Part shown: piece by piece, positions 17,995 through 26,792 of the stretch | How positions within the stretch are numbered: the stretch's first letter is position 1 | Layout: every line of letters begins with the position of its first letter | Origin: Ruminococcus_G sp050944435 | Lineage (GTDB): Bacteria > Bacillota > Clostridia > Lachnospirales > Lachnospiraceae | DNA length: 63,936 nucleotides | Assembly: GCA_050944435.1 (NCBI GenBank) | Contig: JBMNRB010000018.1 | Location: 1 to 63,936 of the forward strand | Direction: 5' to 3' | The notes under the pieces: generated by a model | What the model was told of the DNA's origin: nothing | Database searches by the model: none | What the model saw: the letters and a program-made list of their open reading frames with translations, nothing else | Position numbers and translations under genes: made by a program

Positions 17995-18717
17995 TCACTG
18001 ATTTTTATTCACGATTTTTGTTTTGCTGGTCCCTGCGGCAATATCGATGTACCGTACAAAGAGCGATACCTTATTGTCTTCATTCAGGCTGTTCCACAAC
18101 ATATCCGTGAACTCATCCATATCGTCGGAGATCTCCACCAGTTTCGGTTCTCCCTCAAAACTGGGCAGGGGATTTCCGTCGCACTGATAAGTATGGATAA
18201 AATGGCCTTCACCTGCCGCAGGATTTTCATAGGAGAAGGTAAAACGGCTGCAGCTGTCGGGACTTCCGTTATTGCTCTTCAGAATAGACATTTCATAGTG
18301 ATAACCGCCGTCTTTCACATACATCACACCGGAAATGCGGGGGGTATAGTTGGGAGCATCGGGCTCAAATTCCCGGCTTCTTAAAGACTGTTCAAAAGTC
18401 TTTCCCTCTTTCATTCCGTCATAAATGGTATCCGTCTGATCTCCATTGGTTACAATGGTTTTGTCCTCCAGCACCCGAACCGGCGCATAAATAATCAGAC
18501 TGGGATCTTCCATTTTGGAAGGATCAAACGCCTGGGTGCGGAGTCCATCTCCTTCTTCCACGAAGATTCTGTTTCTGCTGTTGGCGCTTCTGCCCATGAT
18601 AAAATAGGCCGCAACCGCCTTCGTGCCGTCCTTGGATCGGCCGATCACAATTCCTCTGCCCGGATAAGCATTTTCTTTCAATGTCTGTTCCAGTGAAATC
18701 ATCTGCATCTTTCTCAT
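17995..18717 (-). CDS. purO: IMP cyclohydrolase, archaeal (PurO) type
   Basis: 240 aa from the ATG at 18717, since the longer frame would overlap the YjbQ-family gene. The protein opens LKENAYPGRGIVIGRSKDGT and contains YFIMGRSANSRNR, the N-terminal hydrolase-like fold and motifs of the PF07826 family first described in archaea. It closes FAICAR to IMP, the last step of purine synthesis. It sits directly before the transformylase gene, so the two together replace a bifunctional PurH. guaB, which uses IMP, lies about 1.1 kb upstream in the same direction. Confidence 0.88.
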   Translation of the reverse strand: MRKMQMISLEQTLKENAYPGRGIVIGRSKDGTKAVAAYFIMGRSANSRNRIFVEEGDGLRTQAFDPSKMEDPSLIIYAPVRVLEDKTIVTNGDQTDTIYDGMKEGKTFEQSLRSREFEPDAPNYTPRISGVMYVKDGGYHYEMSILKSNNGSPDSCSRFTFSYENPAAGEGHFIHTYQCDGNPLPSFEGEPKLVEISDDMDEFTDMLWNSLNEDNKVSLFVRYIDIAAGTSKTKIVNKNQ

Positions 18718-18731
18718 CCTTTCCGTACCTT

Positions 18732-19136
18732 TTATCCCTCTATAAATTTCACAAAAAATTTTCGATATCTCGGACCATCGTATTCGCAGAAATAAATATC
18801 CTGCCACGTTCCAAGAATCAGCTTTCCTTCCTCTACAATGACCACCGCCGAAGCCCCCATGGCGGATGACTTCATGTGTGCATGGCTGTTCCCCTCAAAA
18901 TGACGATAATTTTCATCATTGGTGGGAAACACTTTTTCGTAACCGTATATCAGATCCCTCTGCACGTCCGGATCTGCATTTTCATTGATGGTAATTCCCG
19001 CCGTCGTATGGGGACAGAACACCACTGCAATGCCGGACTTCATTTTACATTTCTTCAGATCCTCTTTTACATAGCCTGTAATCTTCACCATTTTTTGAGG
19101 CGAAGCCACATTGATTTCATGTTTAAACAGATTCAC
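18732..19136 (-). CDS. YjbQ family (UPF0047) protein
   Basis: 134 aa, full length. Conserved HTTAGITINENADPDVQRD, SHAHMKSSAMGAS and GTWQDIYFCEYDGPR motifs define the family. The histidines cluster in a trimer metal/phosphate site. Weak thiamin-phosphate-synthase activity has been reported for some members, but the physiological role is unsettled. The start overlaps the amidase stop by 4 bp and the gene ends 15 bp before purO, suggesting one transcript. Confidence 0.85.
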   Translation of the reverse strand: MNLFKHEINVASPQKMVKITGYVKEDLKKCKMKSGIAVVFCPHTTAGITINENADPDVQRDLIYGYEKVFPTNDENYRHFEGNSHAHMKSSAMGASAVVIVEEGKLILGTWQDIYFCEYDGPRYRKFFVKFIEG

Positions 19137-19861
19137 TTTTCCCCCTCTTCTCCAGCGCTGACTGCCTGGCTGACCTCTTCCTTAAACTGCTCCCAAGCGT
19201 CTTCGTGATCCACAAAATATTTTGGACAGTCTTTCCCCGTCACATCGTAATGGCGGATCACATTGTCCACCGGAATCTGAAACCGCTCGCATAGCCAGGA
19301 GGTCAGCTCCACCAGAGACTGGTAGGTTGCATCGGTAAACTCTCCCGACTCATCCGGATGGCAGCATTCAATAGACAGCGTATCATCATTTCTGTCGTTG
19401 GATGCATAGGAAATCTCCGTACTGGGAATGCACTGGACAATTTCCCCTTCCAATCCAATGACAAAATGACTGCTGGCCTTTGTCGTATGTTCATCCTTCA
19501 AGCCTTCAAAATAATCCCGGTTGGCCTGGGCGGAACTGCCCGGATTGGCCGTATAATGGATAACAATCCCATTTATTTTTTCCAGGGCGATACCCGGCCT
19601 GGAATACTCGTTGACCGTGAGAAGCTGTACGTCCAAAGGCGGAGCTCCCTCCCAGTCTTCCTCGGAGGTCTGCAAAGCTGTGCTGCTTTTCGCATTCTCC
19701 TGAAAAGGCGCAAACAACAGACGGTACCCGGCAATCACCAGTACGATGACTGCGATTCCCGCCAGAACCAGCAGCAGTACCGCCCGGTTTCTCTCTTTTA
19801 CTCTCTGCTGTCTGCTTTTTCTTCCGCCTCTTCGGTGATTACGCCTTCCTCTTGTGCTCAT
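19133..19861 (-). CDS. membrane-anchored N-acetylmuramoyl-L-alanine amidase
   Basis: 242 aa. A very basic N-terminus (RGRRNHRRGGRKSRQQR) is followed by one membrane segment (AVLLLVLAGIAVIVLVIAGY, about 28-48), so the enzyme faces the wall. The amidase_2/PGRP domain has zinc ligands in VIHYTANPGS, in the central SIECCHPDE region and in VIRHYDVTGKDCPKYF. It cuts the bond between muramic acid and the stem peptide. The role (growth, sporulation or germination) is not visible. Confidence 0.88.
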   Translation of the reverse strand: MSTRGRRNHRRGGRKSRQQRVKERNRAVLLLVLAGIAVIVLVIAGYRLLFAPFQENAKSSTALQTSEEDWEGAPPLDVQLLTVNEYSRPGIALEKINGIVIHYTANPGSSAQANRDYFEGLKDEHTTKASSHFVIGLEGEIVQCIPSTEISYASNDRNDDTLSIECCHPDESGEFTDATYQSLVELTSWLCERFQIPVDNVIRHYDVTGKDCPKYFVDHEDAWEQFKEEVSQAVSAGEEGEK

Positions 19862-19898
19862 TTTATCTCACCGCGGGAGTTTTTACCCGCTCTGCCCT

Positions 19899-21353
19899 TT
19901 ATTCGTCTACGCTGTAATTCGGTGCTTCTTTTGTAATATGAATATCGTGAGGGTGGGATTCCTTTAGGGAAGCCGCCGTAATCTTCACAAATTTTCCAGT
20001 CTCGATCAATGTGGGGATATCCTTGGCGCCGCAGTAGCCCATACCGGCACGCAAACCGCCCACCAACTGGAACACAGTGTCTTCCACATGGCCTTTATAT
20101 GCAACACGGCCTTCCACGCCTTCCGGAACCAGTTTCTTGGCGTCTGACTGGAAATAGCGGTCTTTGCTTCCATTTTCCATGGCAGCGATGGATCCCATTC
20201 CGCGGTAAACCTTATATTTTCTTCCCTGATACAATTCAAAATCTCCAGGGCTTTCATCACATCCGGCAAAAATACTGCCCATCATACACACATTGGCGCC
20301 TGCTGCAATGGCTTTTGTCATATCACCGGAGTACTTGATTCCGCCGTCTGCGATGATGGGAATTCCCGCTTCTGACGCCGCTTTATAGCAGTCCATAATA
20401 GCGGTGATCTGAGGAACGCCAATACCGGCAACCACACGGGTGGTACAGATGGAGCCGGGGCCGATTCCCACTTTCACAGCGTCCACTCCGGCATTGATCA
20501 GATCCCGGGTTGCCTCTTCTGTGGCCACGTTTCCAGCGATTACCTGAAGATCCGGGAAACAGCTCTTGATCTCTTTAATAGTTCTGAAAATATTGGCAGA
20601 GTGGCCGTGGGCTGAATCAATTACCACCACATCCACCCGGACTTTTACCAGCGCTTCCACTCTTTCCAGCACATTGGAAGTGATTCCAACGGCTGCTCCG
20701 CAGAGCAGACGTCCCTGATCGTCTTTTGCTGAAAGAGGATATTTAATCTGTTTCTCAATATCTTTAATCGTGATCAAACCTTTTAAGTTAAAGTCTTTGT
20801 CCACAATGGGAAGTTTTTCTTTTCTGGCTTTGGCAAGGATTTTCTTCGCCTCTTCCAGTGTAATTCCTTCCGGCGCTGTAATCAGACCTTCGGAAGTCAT
20901 AGACTCTTTGATTTTTTTCGTGAAATCTTCCTCGAATTTCAGATCACGGTTTGTAATAATACCTACCAGTTTTCTCCCTTCCGTAATCGGAACACCGGAA
21001 ATGCGGAATTTCGCCATCAAATTATTGGCATCTTCCAGTGTATGTTCCGGTGAAAGGAAGAATGGGTCTGTGATAACACCGTTTTCGGAGCGTTTTACTT
21101 TGTCCACTTCTTCTGCCTGCTGTTCAACACTCATATTTTTATGAATAATTCCAATGCCTCCCTGTCTCGCCATGGCAATGGCCATCCGGTGTTCTGTCAC
21201 CGTATCCATTCCAGCGCTCATCATAGGAATATTCAGTCTCACTTTTTTTGTCAGCCAGGTAGACAAATCAACCATATTGGGAGTTACTTCTGAATAAGCC
21301 GGCACCAGCAGCACATCATCAAAAGTAATTCCTTCCCCGATTATTCTTCCCAT
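19899..21353 (-). CDS. guaB: IMP dehydrogenase
   Basis: 484 aa from the ATG at 21353 (GGAGGATGAAAGA before it); a longer in-frame extension to 21503 would run through the promoter and is rejected. It converts IMP to XMP for guanine nucleotides. Two CBS domains (about 95-205) interrupt the TIM barrel. The catalytic cysteine is in GIGPGSICTTRVVAG, and the flap region is around YRGMGSIAAM. Its own promoter is visible. Confidence 0.97.
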   Translation of the reverse strand: MGRIIGEGITFDDVLLVPAYSEVTPNMVDLSTWLTKKVRLNIPMMSAGMDTVTEHRMAIAMARQGGIGIIHKNMSVEQQAEEVDKVKRSENGVITDPFFLSPEHTLEDANNLMAKFRISGVPITEGRKLVGIITNRDLKFEEDFTKKIKESMTSEGLITAPEGITLEEAKKILAKARKEKLPIVDKDFNLKGLITIKDIEKQIKYPLSAKDDQGRLLCGAAVGITSNVLERVEALVKVRVDVVVIDSAHGHSANIFRTIKEIKSCFPDLQVIAGNVATEEATRDLINAGVDAVKVGIGPGSICTTRVVAGIGVPQITAIMDCYKAASEAGIPIIADGGIKYSGDMTKAIAAGANVCMMGSIFAGCDESPGDFELYQGRKYKVYRGMGSIAAMENGSKDRYFQSDAKKLVPEGVEGRVAYKGHVEDTVFQLVGGLRAGMGYCGAKDIPTLIETGKFVKITAASLKESHPHDIHITKEAPNYSVDE

Positions 21354-21405
21354 TCTTTCATCCTCCGTTTCTTTGGTTTCCCTCGAATATTGTCTTTGAT
21401 TGTCT

Positions 21406-21434
21406 AGTGTAACAAAAATTTTTTCCTGTGTCAA
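21406..21434 (-). promoter_or_regulatory. sigma-A promoter of guaB
   Basis: On the minus strand, TTGACA (21429-21434) and TACACT (21406-21411) are 17 bp apart, about 50 bp before the guaB start codon. Confidence 0.75.
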
Positions 21435-21473
21435 TGCAATACCTGTGAATCCAGTATAACACAATTTTCCGGA

Positions 21474-21514
21474 AAAAAATACCGCCTGGCAGATTTTCTG
21501 CAAAGCGGTATTTT
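21474..21514 (-). terminator. terminator of the groESL operon
   Basis: AAAATACCGC pairs with GCGGTATTTTTTT on the minus strand around a 19-base loop that itself pairs (GCAGA/TCTGC), just past the groEL stop. Confidence 0.85.
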
Positions 21515-21535
21515 AATTTTATTCTTTTCCGGAAA

Positions 21536-23152
21536 TTACATCATTCCCTGTCCGCCGGCCGGCATAGCAGGTGTATCCTCTTTAATAATGGATACAACTG
21601 ATTCCGTTGTCAGAAGTGTGGCAGCAACGCTGGTTGCGTTCTGCAGAGCGCTTCTGGTAACTTTTGCGGGATCCAGGATTCCGGCTTTTACCATATCCAC
21701 ATATTCTTCTTTGTATGCATCGAAACCGATACCCGGCTCAGATTCTTTTACTTTGTTGATGATAACAGAACCGTCCAGACCTGCATTCTCAGCAATCGTA
21801 TGAAGGGGAGCTTCCAGAGCTTTCAGGATGATCTTCACACCTGTCTTCTCGTCGCCGTCCAGATCTTCTGCCAGTTTTGCAACTTCTTTTGCAGCGTGTA
21901 CGTAAGCAGATCCGCCGCCTGCGATAATGCCTTCTTCAACAGCCGCTCTTGTAGCTGCCAGAGCATCTTCCATACGCAGTTTTGCTTCTTTCATCTCAGT
22001 TTCTGTAGCAGCGCCCACACGGATTACTGCTACGCCGCCTGCCAGTTTGGCAAGTCTTTCCTGAAGTTTTTCTTTATCGAAAGATGAAGTTGTTGTCTCG
22101 ATTTCGTTTCTCAGCTGGCCGATTCTTGCCTTGATGGCATCTTTGTCGCCGGCGCCGTCTACGATGATTGTGTTTTCTTTCTGTACTTTTACAGATTTAG
22201 CGCGTCCCAGATCATCCAGTGTGATCTCTTTGATGTCCAGACCTACTTCGTCAGATACTACACGGCCGCCTGTCAGGATAGCGATATCTTCCAGCATTGC
22301 TTTTCTTCTGTCTCCATAACCCGGAGCTTTTACTGCTGCTACAGAGAATGTTCCTCTCAGTTTGTTGACGATCAGAGTAGTCAGAGCTTCCCCTTCTACA
22401 TCCTCTGCGATGATCAGAAGTTTTGCCCCTGCTTTTACCACCTGCTCCAGAATGGGAAGCAGATCCTGAATATTAGAAAGTTTCTTATCTGTGATCAGGA
22501 TATACGGCTCATCCAGAACTGCTTCCATCTTATCCATATCTGTAGCCATGTATGCAGACAGGTAACCTCTGTCAAACTGCATACCTTCTACCAGATCCAG
22601 TTCTGTTCTCATGGTCTTGGATTCTTCTACTGTGATAACGCCGTCATTGGAAACTTTTTCCATTGCGTCTGCAACCAGTTTTCCTACTTCTTCATCACCG
22701 GAAGATACAGCGGCAACTCTTTCAATCTGATCTTTGCCGTCTACTTTTTTGCTCATCTGGGCAATTACTTCCACTGCTTTATCCGTAGCTTTTTTCATTC
22801 CTTTTCTCAGAACGATGGGATTAGCGCCTGCAGCCAGGTTTTTCATTCCTTCATGCACCATTGCCTGTGCCAGTACAGTTGCTGTAGTTGTTCCGTCACC
22901 GGCTACATCGTTTGTTTTGGATGCAACTTCACGGATCAGCTGAGCGCCCATGTTTTCAAATCCGTCTTCCAGTTCAATTTCCTTTGCAATAGTTACGCCA
23001 TCGTTTGTAATGAGGGGACTTCCGTATGATTTATCCAGAACTACGTTTCTTCCTTTCGGTCCCAGGGTTACTCTGACTGTATTTGCCAGCTGATTTACGC
23101 CGCTCTCAAGAGCTGCTCTTGCGTCTGCTCCGAATTTAATTGCTTTTGCCAT
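21536..23152 (-). CDS. groEL: 60-kDa chaperonin GroEL
   Basis: 538 aa. Conserved start (AKAIKFGADARAALESGVN), ATP-binding DGTTTATVLAQAM, and the C-terminal tail ends MPAGGQGMM in place of a long GGM repeat. It forms the double-ring folding chamber with GroES. Second gene of the CIRCE-controlled operon, 25 bp after groES. Confidence 0.99.
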   Translation of the reverse strand: MAKAIKFGADARAALESGVNQLANTVRVTLGPKGRNVVLDKSYGSPLITNDGVTIAKEIELEDGFENMGAQLIREVASKTNDVAGDGTTTATVLAQAMVHEGMKNLAAGANPIVLRKGMKKATDKAVEVIAQMSKKVDGKDQIERVAAVSSGDEEVGKLVADAMEKVSNDGVITVEESKTMRTELDLVEGMQFDRGYLSAYMATDMDKMEAVLDEPYILITDKKLSNIQDLLPILEQVVKAGAKLLIIAEDVEGEALTTLIVNKLRGTFSVAAVKAPGYGDRRKAMLEDIAILTGGRVVSDEVGLDIKEITLDDLGRAKSVKVQKENTIIVDGAGDKDAIKARIGQLRNEIETTTSSFDKEKLQERLAKLAGGVAVIRVGAATETEMKEAKLRMEDALAATRAAVEEGIIAGGGSAYVHAAKEVAKLAEDLDGDEKTGVKIILKALEAPLHTIAENAGLDGSVIINKVKESEPGIGFDAYKEEYVDMVKAGILDPAKVTRSALQNATSVAATLLTTESVVSIIKEDTPAMPAGGQGMM

Positions 23153-23177
23153 GATATTAATTCCTCCTGATTATGAT

Positions 23178-23450
23178 TTATTTTACTACAGCTAAAACAT
23201 CCTGCTGTTTGATAATGATCAGCTCTTCGCCGTCGATTTTCACTTCTGTTCCGGCATATTTGGAAAATACAACCTGATCTCCCTCTGCCAGTTCCATTTT
23301 CACCTCATCAGTACCTGGTCCCACAGCAATAACTTTTGCCATCTGGGGCTTTTCCTGTGCCTGACCCGGCAGAACGATTCCTGATTTTGTGGTCTCTTCT
23401 GCAACTAACTGTTTCAATACAACTCTGTCTCCTAACGGTACTAATTTCAT
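23178..23450 (-). CDS. groES: 10-kDa co-chaperonin GroES
   Basis: 90 aa. It opens MKLVPLGDRVVLK and has the mobile loop around EETTKSGIVLPG, which docks onto GroEL. First gene of the heat-shock operon behind a CIRCE operator. Confidence 0.98.
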   Translation of the reverse strand: MKLVPLGDRVVLKQLVAEETTKSGIVLPGQAQEKPQMAKVIAVGPGTDEVKMELAEGDQVVFSKYAGTEVKIDGEELIIIKQQDVLAVVK

Positions 23451-23486
23451 TCTATTTTGCCTCCTTTAATCACTTTCCATCTTTAT

Positions 23487-23513
23487 TAGCACTCACTTGA
23501 TTCGAGTGCTACT
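23487..23513. promoter_or_regulatory. CIRCE operator of groESL
   Basis: TTAGCACTC-N9-GAGTGCTAC matches the HrcA-binding inverted repeat (only the last base differs from consensus). The hrcA gene is in this window, and its own operon has a perfect CIRCE. Confidence 0.95.
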
Positions 23514-23524
23514 CGATAAATCAT

Positions 23525-23553
23525 ATATTAGTGAACCCGGTGGAAATTAGCAA
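23525..23553 (-). promoter_or_regulatory. groESL promoter
   Basis: Minus strand: TTGCTA (23548-23553), 17 bp, TAATAT (23525-23530), directly upstream of CIRCE, so the operator lies at the start of the transcript. Confidence 0.6.
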
Positions 23554-23645
23554 CTTTGATTTTTGGCTTAATTTTTTACTTTTTTCTTCTTTTTCTCATC
23601 TATACTTATCTTTTCTCTTGTTTTCTCATCTTTTCATTTTTCGCA

Positions 23646-23694
23646 AAAAAAGATGCTGCTTTATGAATTTCTTTCACAAAACAGCATCTTTATC
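23646..23694 (-). terminator. terminator of codY
   Basis: AAAGATGCTG pairs with CAGCATCTTTTTTT across a 23-base loop on the minus strand, just past the codY stop. Confidence 0.8.
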
Positions 23695-23709
23695 CCCAAG
23701 TCATAAAAT

Positions 23710-24513
23710 CTACAGAGATTTCTCCCCTGCTTTTCCATTTTTATTGGCCTTCAGTTCTTCCAGCTCATCAAAAATCACATCATTCAATACTTTAATATAC
23801 GTACCCTTCATTCCGCTGGACCGTGACTCAATAACACCTGCGCTTTCAAACTTACGCAGAGCGTTTACGATAACCGATCGGGTAATCCCCACTCTGTCCG
23901 CAATTTTGCTGGCCACCAGGATTCCCTCATCTCCGTCCAATTCCTCGAAAATATGGATAATGGCTTCCATTTCTGAAAAGGAGAGCGTATTGAAAGCGGA
24001 CTTTACCACCTGAACTTTCCGTGCTTCCTCTGCATTTTCTTCATTGACCGACCGCATCATCTCCAGTCCCACAACGGTAGTCCCATATTCGCTTACGATA
24101 ATATCCTCAATATCATAGGGCGCGTTGCTTCTGTACATAAACACCGTTCCCAGCCGTTCGCCGGCAATGTCAATGGGAGTGATAATGGCCTGATACTGTT
24201 TGATATGTTCCCCTTCAAATCCCAGTGTCTCCAGATTTACATTCTCTTTGGTGGAAAGCACGCTTAAAAAGCGATCGTTTAAAAGAGCGTCCACATATCC
24301 GCCCACACTGTCATCGATCAGTTCCGTAATCTCCTCCACGCCCGGGCAAAGGCTTACGCCCAACACCTTTCCTTTCCGGCTGATCACCAGAATATTGGAA
24401 TCCAGTGTCTCCATCATCACTTTGCAGATATCATTGAAAACGACCTTGGTGGAATTATTATTGTGGAGAAGCTTGTTGATTTTTCGTGTCTTATCTAATA
24501 ATTGTACACTCAT
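23710..24513 (-). CDS. codY: global nutritional regulator CodY
   Basis: 267 aa from the ATG at 24513 (GAAAGGAGC before it), the usual CodY length. The N-terminal GAF domain (about 1-155) senses branched-chain amino acids. The C-terminal winged helix has ASKIADRVGITRSVIVNALRK, the canonical DNA-reading helix. CodY uses GTP as a second effector in Firmicutes and represses adaptive and stationary-phase genes in rich conditions. Single gene with its own terminator. Confidence 0.97.
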   Translation of the reverse strand: MSVQLLDKTRKINKLLHNNNSTKVVFNDICKVMMETLDSNILVISRKGKVLGVSLCPGVEEITELIDDSVGGYVDALLNDRFLSVLSTKENVNLETLGFEGEHIKQYQAIITPIDIAGERLGTVFMYRSNAPYDIEDIIVSEYGTTVVGLEMMRSVNEENAEEARKVQVVKSAFNTLSFSEMEAIIHIFEELDGDEGILVASKIADRVGITRSVIVNALRKFESAGVIESRSSGMKGTYIKVLNDVIFDELEELKANKNGKAGEKSL

Positions 24514-24650
24514 TTTTGCTCCTTTCCTGCATATGCATCCTATCATATTTTTACTTTATCATACATCATAATCAAAATCAATAATATTTCATATATATTT
24601 TCTTTTTTTTTAATGATTTCTGACAATTAATTTTTCTTTCCTCTGATGCT

Positions 24651-24690
24651 GAAAAGCCATTTACCTCGCGTCAGTAAATGGCTTTTCTTA
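24651..24690 (-). terminator. terminator of topA
   Basis: AAAAGCCATTTAC pairs perfectly with GTAAATGGCTTTT (9-base loop). It lies 19 bp past the topA stop and could act in both directions. Confidence 0.85.
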
Positions 24691-24705
24691 AACAATTTCA
24701 AGTAT

Positions 24706-26772
24706 TTATATTTTTTCTACATAACCGCACTGTTTATCATGGCATACCAGCTTATTTCCCTTTTCTACCATATAGCCTCCGCACTGGGGACAGGGCTTGT
24801 CGCTGGGTTTCTGCCAGGACATAAATTCACAGTCCGGATTATCTTCGCATCCATAATACTTCCTTCCTTTTTTCGTTTTGCGCAGCACCACCTCTTTGCC
24901 GCAGACCGGACATTTGACGCCGATCTTTTCCAGATAGGGCTTTGTGTTTCTGCAATCGGGGAACCCGGGACAGGCCAGGAATCTTCCATGGGGACCGTAC
25001 TTGATTACCATATTTCTGCCGCATTCCTCACAGATTACATCCGTCACTTCATCCTGAATTTTATATTCCGGAAGTTTCTGCTGCGCTTCCTTTACCGCTT
25101 CATCCAGATCCGGGTAAAAATTGCGCACAACCGTCTTCCATTTGATGCTGCCGTCTTCCACACTGTCCAGCAGCGTCTCCATATTTGCCGTAAAGTTTAC
25201 ATCTACAATACTGGGGAAGGCTTCTTTCATCATATTGTTTACCACTTCGCCCAGCTCCGTAATGTAAAGATTTTTATTTTCTTTGGCCAGATATCTTCTG
25301 TTCAGCAGGGTAGTAATCGTCGGCGCATAAGTACTGGGCCGCCCGATTCCCAGCTCTTCCATCACCTTAACCAGAGACGCCTCTGTATAATGGGCCGGCG
25401 GCTGGGTAAAATGCTGCTGGCCGTCAAAACCGGCGAAGGTAAGTCTGGAATCTTTTTCAATTCCGCGGACAAGAGCATTATTCTCCGCTTTCTCCTCATC
25501 CGGCTGTACGTAGACAGACATAAAACCGTCAAATTTCACTCTGGATGCCGATACCGTAAACAGGTACTGGCCCCCCGCTATTTTCACAGAAACCGTTTCA
25601 TAAACGGCGGGCGCCATCTGACTGGCCACAAAACGTTTCCAGATAAGCTGATACAGACGGAACTGATCCCGGGTAAGGGACTCCTTGATCAGGGCCGGAA
25701 GTCTTGTGATATCCGTGGGCCGGATTGCCTCATGGGCATCCTGCACATTGTTCTTTCCTTTTTTGGTCTCCTGCTTTCCGGCAGCCGTATATTCTTTGCC
25801 GTACTGGTCGGCAATATAAAAAGCAGCCAGTTCCCCGGCTTCCTGGGAAATCCTGGTGGAGTCTGTACGAAGATAGGTGATCACACCCACCGTGCCATTC
25901 CCTTTGATGTCGATTCCTTCATAAAGCTGCTGGGCCAGGCGCATGGTTTTCTGCGTGGAAAAATTCAGCGTTTTGGCCGCTTCCTGCTGCAGAGTACTGG
26001 TGGTAAAGGGGAGCGGGGCTTTTTTTATACGCTCGCCCTTCTTAACATCGGCCACAGAATACTCCGCCTGCTCCAGTTCCTTCTTAATCTGTTCCAGCTC
26101 CTGGGCAGAATGTATGGTGATTTTCTCTTTCTCCCTGCCGTAGAATTTGGCTCTCAACGGCTTTTTGGCGTCATCCACATAGAAATCCGCCTCCAGGCTC
26201 CAATATTCCTCCGGAATAAAAGCGTTGATCTCCTCTTCCCGATCTCCGATAATCCGCAGCGCCACCGACTGAACACGGCCGGCGCTTAATCCCCGCTTAA
26301 TTTTCGCCCATAAAAGGGGACTGATCAGATATCCTACCAGACGGTCCAGCACTCGCCGGGCCTGCTGAGCATCCACCAGATTCATATCGATATCTCTGGC
26401 ATGCTTTAACGATTCTTTTACCGCTGTCTTCGTGATTTCATTAAAGGTAATCCGGCGCATTTTTTTCTCTTCCAGATTCAGCGCCTTGGACAAATGCCAG
26501 GAAATTGCCTCTCCTTCCCGGTCCGGGTCCGTTGCCAGATAAACCTTATCTGCCTTTTTTGCTGCTTTTCTAAGGCCGGCGAGAAGCTCCCCTTTTCCCC
26601 GGATTGTGATATATTTCGGCTCAAAATCATGTTCCACATCAATGCCCAGCTGACTTTTCGGCATATCGCGGACATGGCCGTTTGAAGCGGCCACTTCATA
26701 ATTAGAGCCCAGAAATTTTTTAACGGTTTTTACTTTTGCAGGTGATTCTACTATCACAAGATACTTAGCCAC
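24706..26772 (-). CDS. topA: DNA topoisomerase I
   Basis: 688 aa, relaxes negative supercoils. The TOPRIM domain begins YLVIVESPAKVKTVKKFLG and holds ATDPDREGEAISWHL; the catalytic tyrosine is in ITYLRTDSTRIS. Three C-terminal zinc ribbons (CEECGRNM, CPVCGKEV, CPQCGGYM) follow. It lies 20 bp downstream of dprA, an order (dprA-topA) common in Firmicutes and often continued by codY, as here. Confidence 0.98.
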   Translation of the reverse strand: MAKYLVIVESPAKVKTVKKFLGSNYEVAASNGHVRDMPKSQLGIDVEHDFEPKYITIRGKGELLAGLRKAAKKADKVYLATDPDREGEAISWHLSKALNLEEKKMRRITFNEITKTAVKESLKHARDIDMNLVDAQQARRVLDRLVGYLISPLLWAKIKRGLSAGRVQSVALRIIGDREEEINAFIPEEYWSLEADFYVDDAKKPLRAKFYGREKEKITIHSAQELEQIKKELEQAEYSVADVKKGERIKKAPLPFTTSTLQQEAAKTLNFSTQKTMRLAQQLYEGIDIKGNGTVGVITYLRTDSTRISQEAGELAAFYIADQYGKEYTAAGKQETKKGKNNVQDAHEAIRPTDITRLPALIKESLTRDQFRLYQLIWKRFVASQMAPAVYETVSVKIAGGQYLFTVSASRVKFDGFMSVYVQPDEEKAENNALVRGIEKDSRLTFAGFDGQQHFTQPPAHYTEASLVKVMEELGIGRPSTYAPTITTLLNRRYLAKENKNLYITELGEVVNNMMKEAFPSIVDVNFTANMETLLDSVEDGSIKWKTVVRNFYPDLDEAVKEAQQKLPEYKIQDEVTDVICEECGRNMVIKYGPHGRFLACPGFPDCRNTKPYLEKIGVKCPVCGKEVVLRKTKKGRKYYGCEDNPDCEFMSWQKPSDKPCPQCGGYMVEKGNKLVCHDKQCGYVEKI

Positions 26773-26792
26773 AACAGCCTCCTACCACTTAT

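Noticed and set aside
21354..21503. 50-residue N-terminal extension of IMP dehydrogenase
   Set aside because: The extension would cross a good promoter (TTGACA-17-TACACT), and GuaB starts canonically at MGRIIGEG.
24646..26289. 547-codon open frame on the plus strand opposite topA
   Set aside because: It is antisense to an intact topoisomerase with all motifs; the product is His/Phe/Arg-rich and resembles nothing, typical of a shadow frame.
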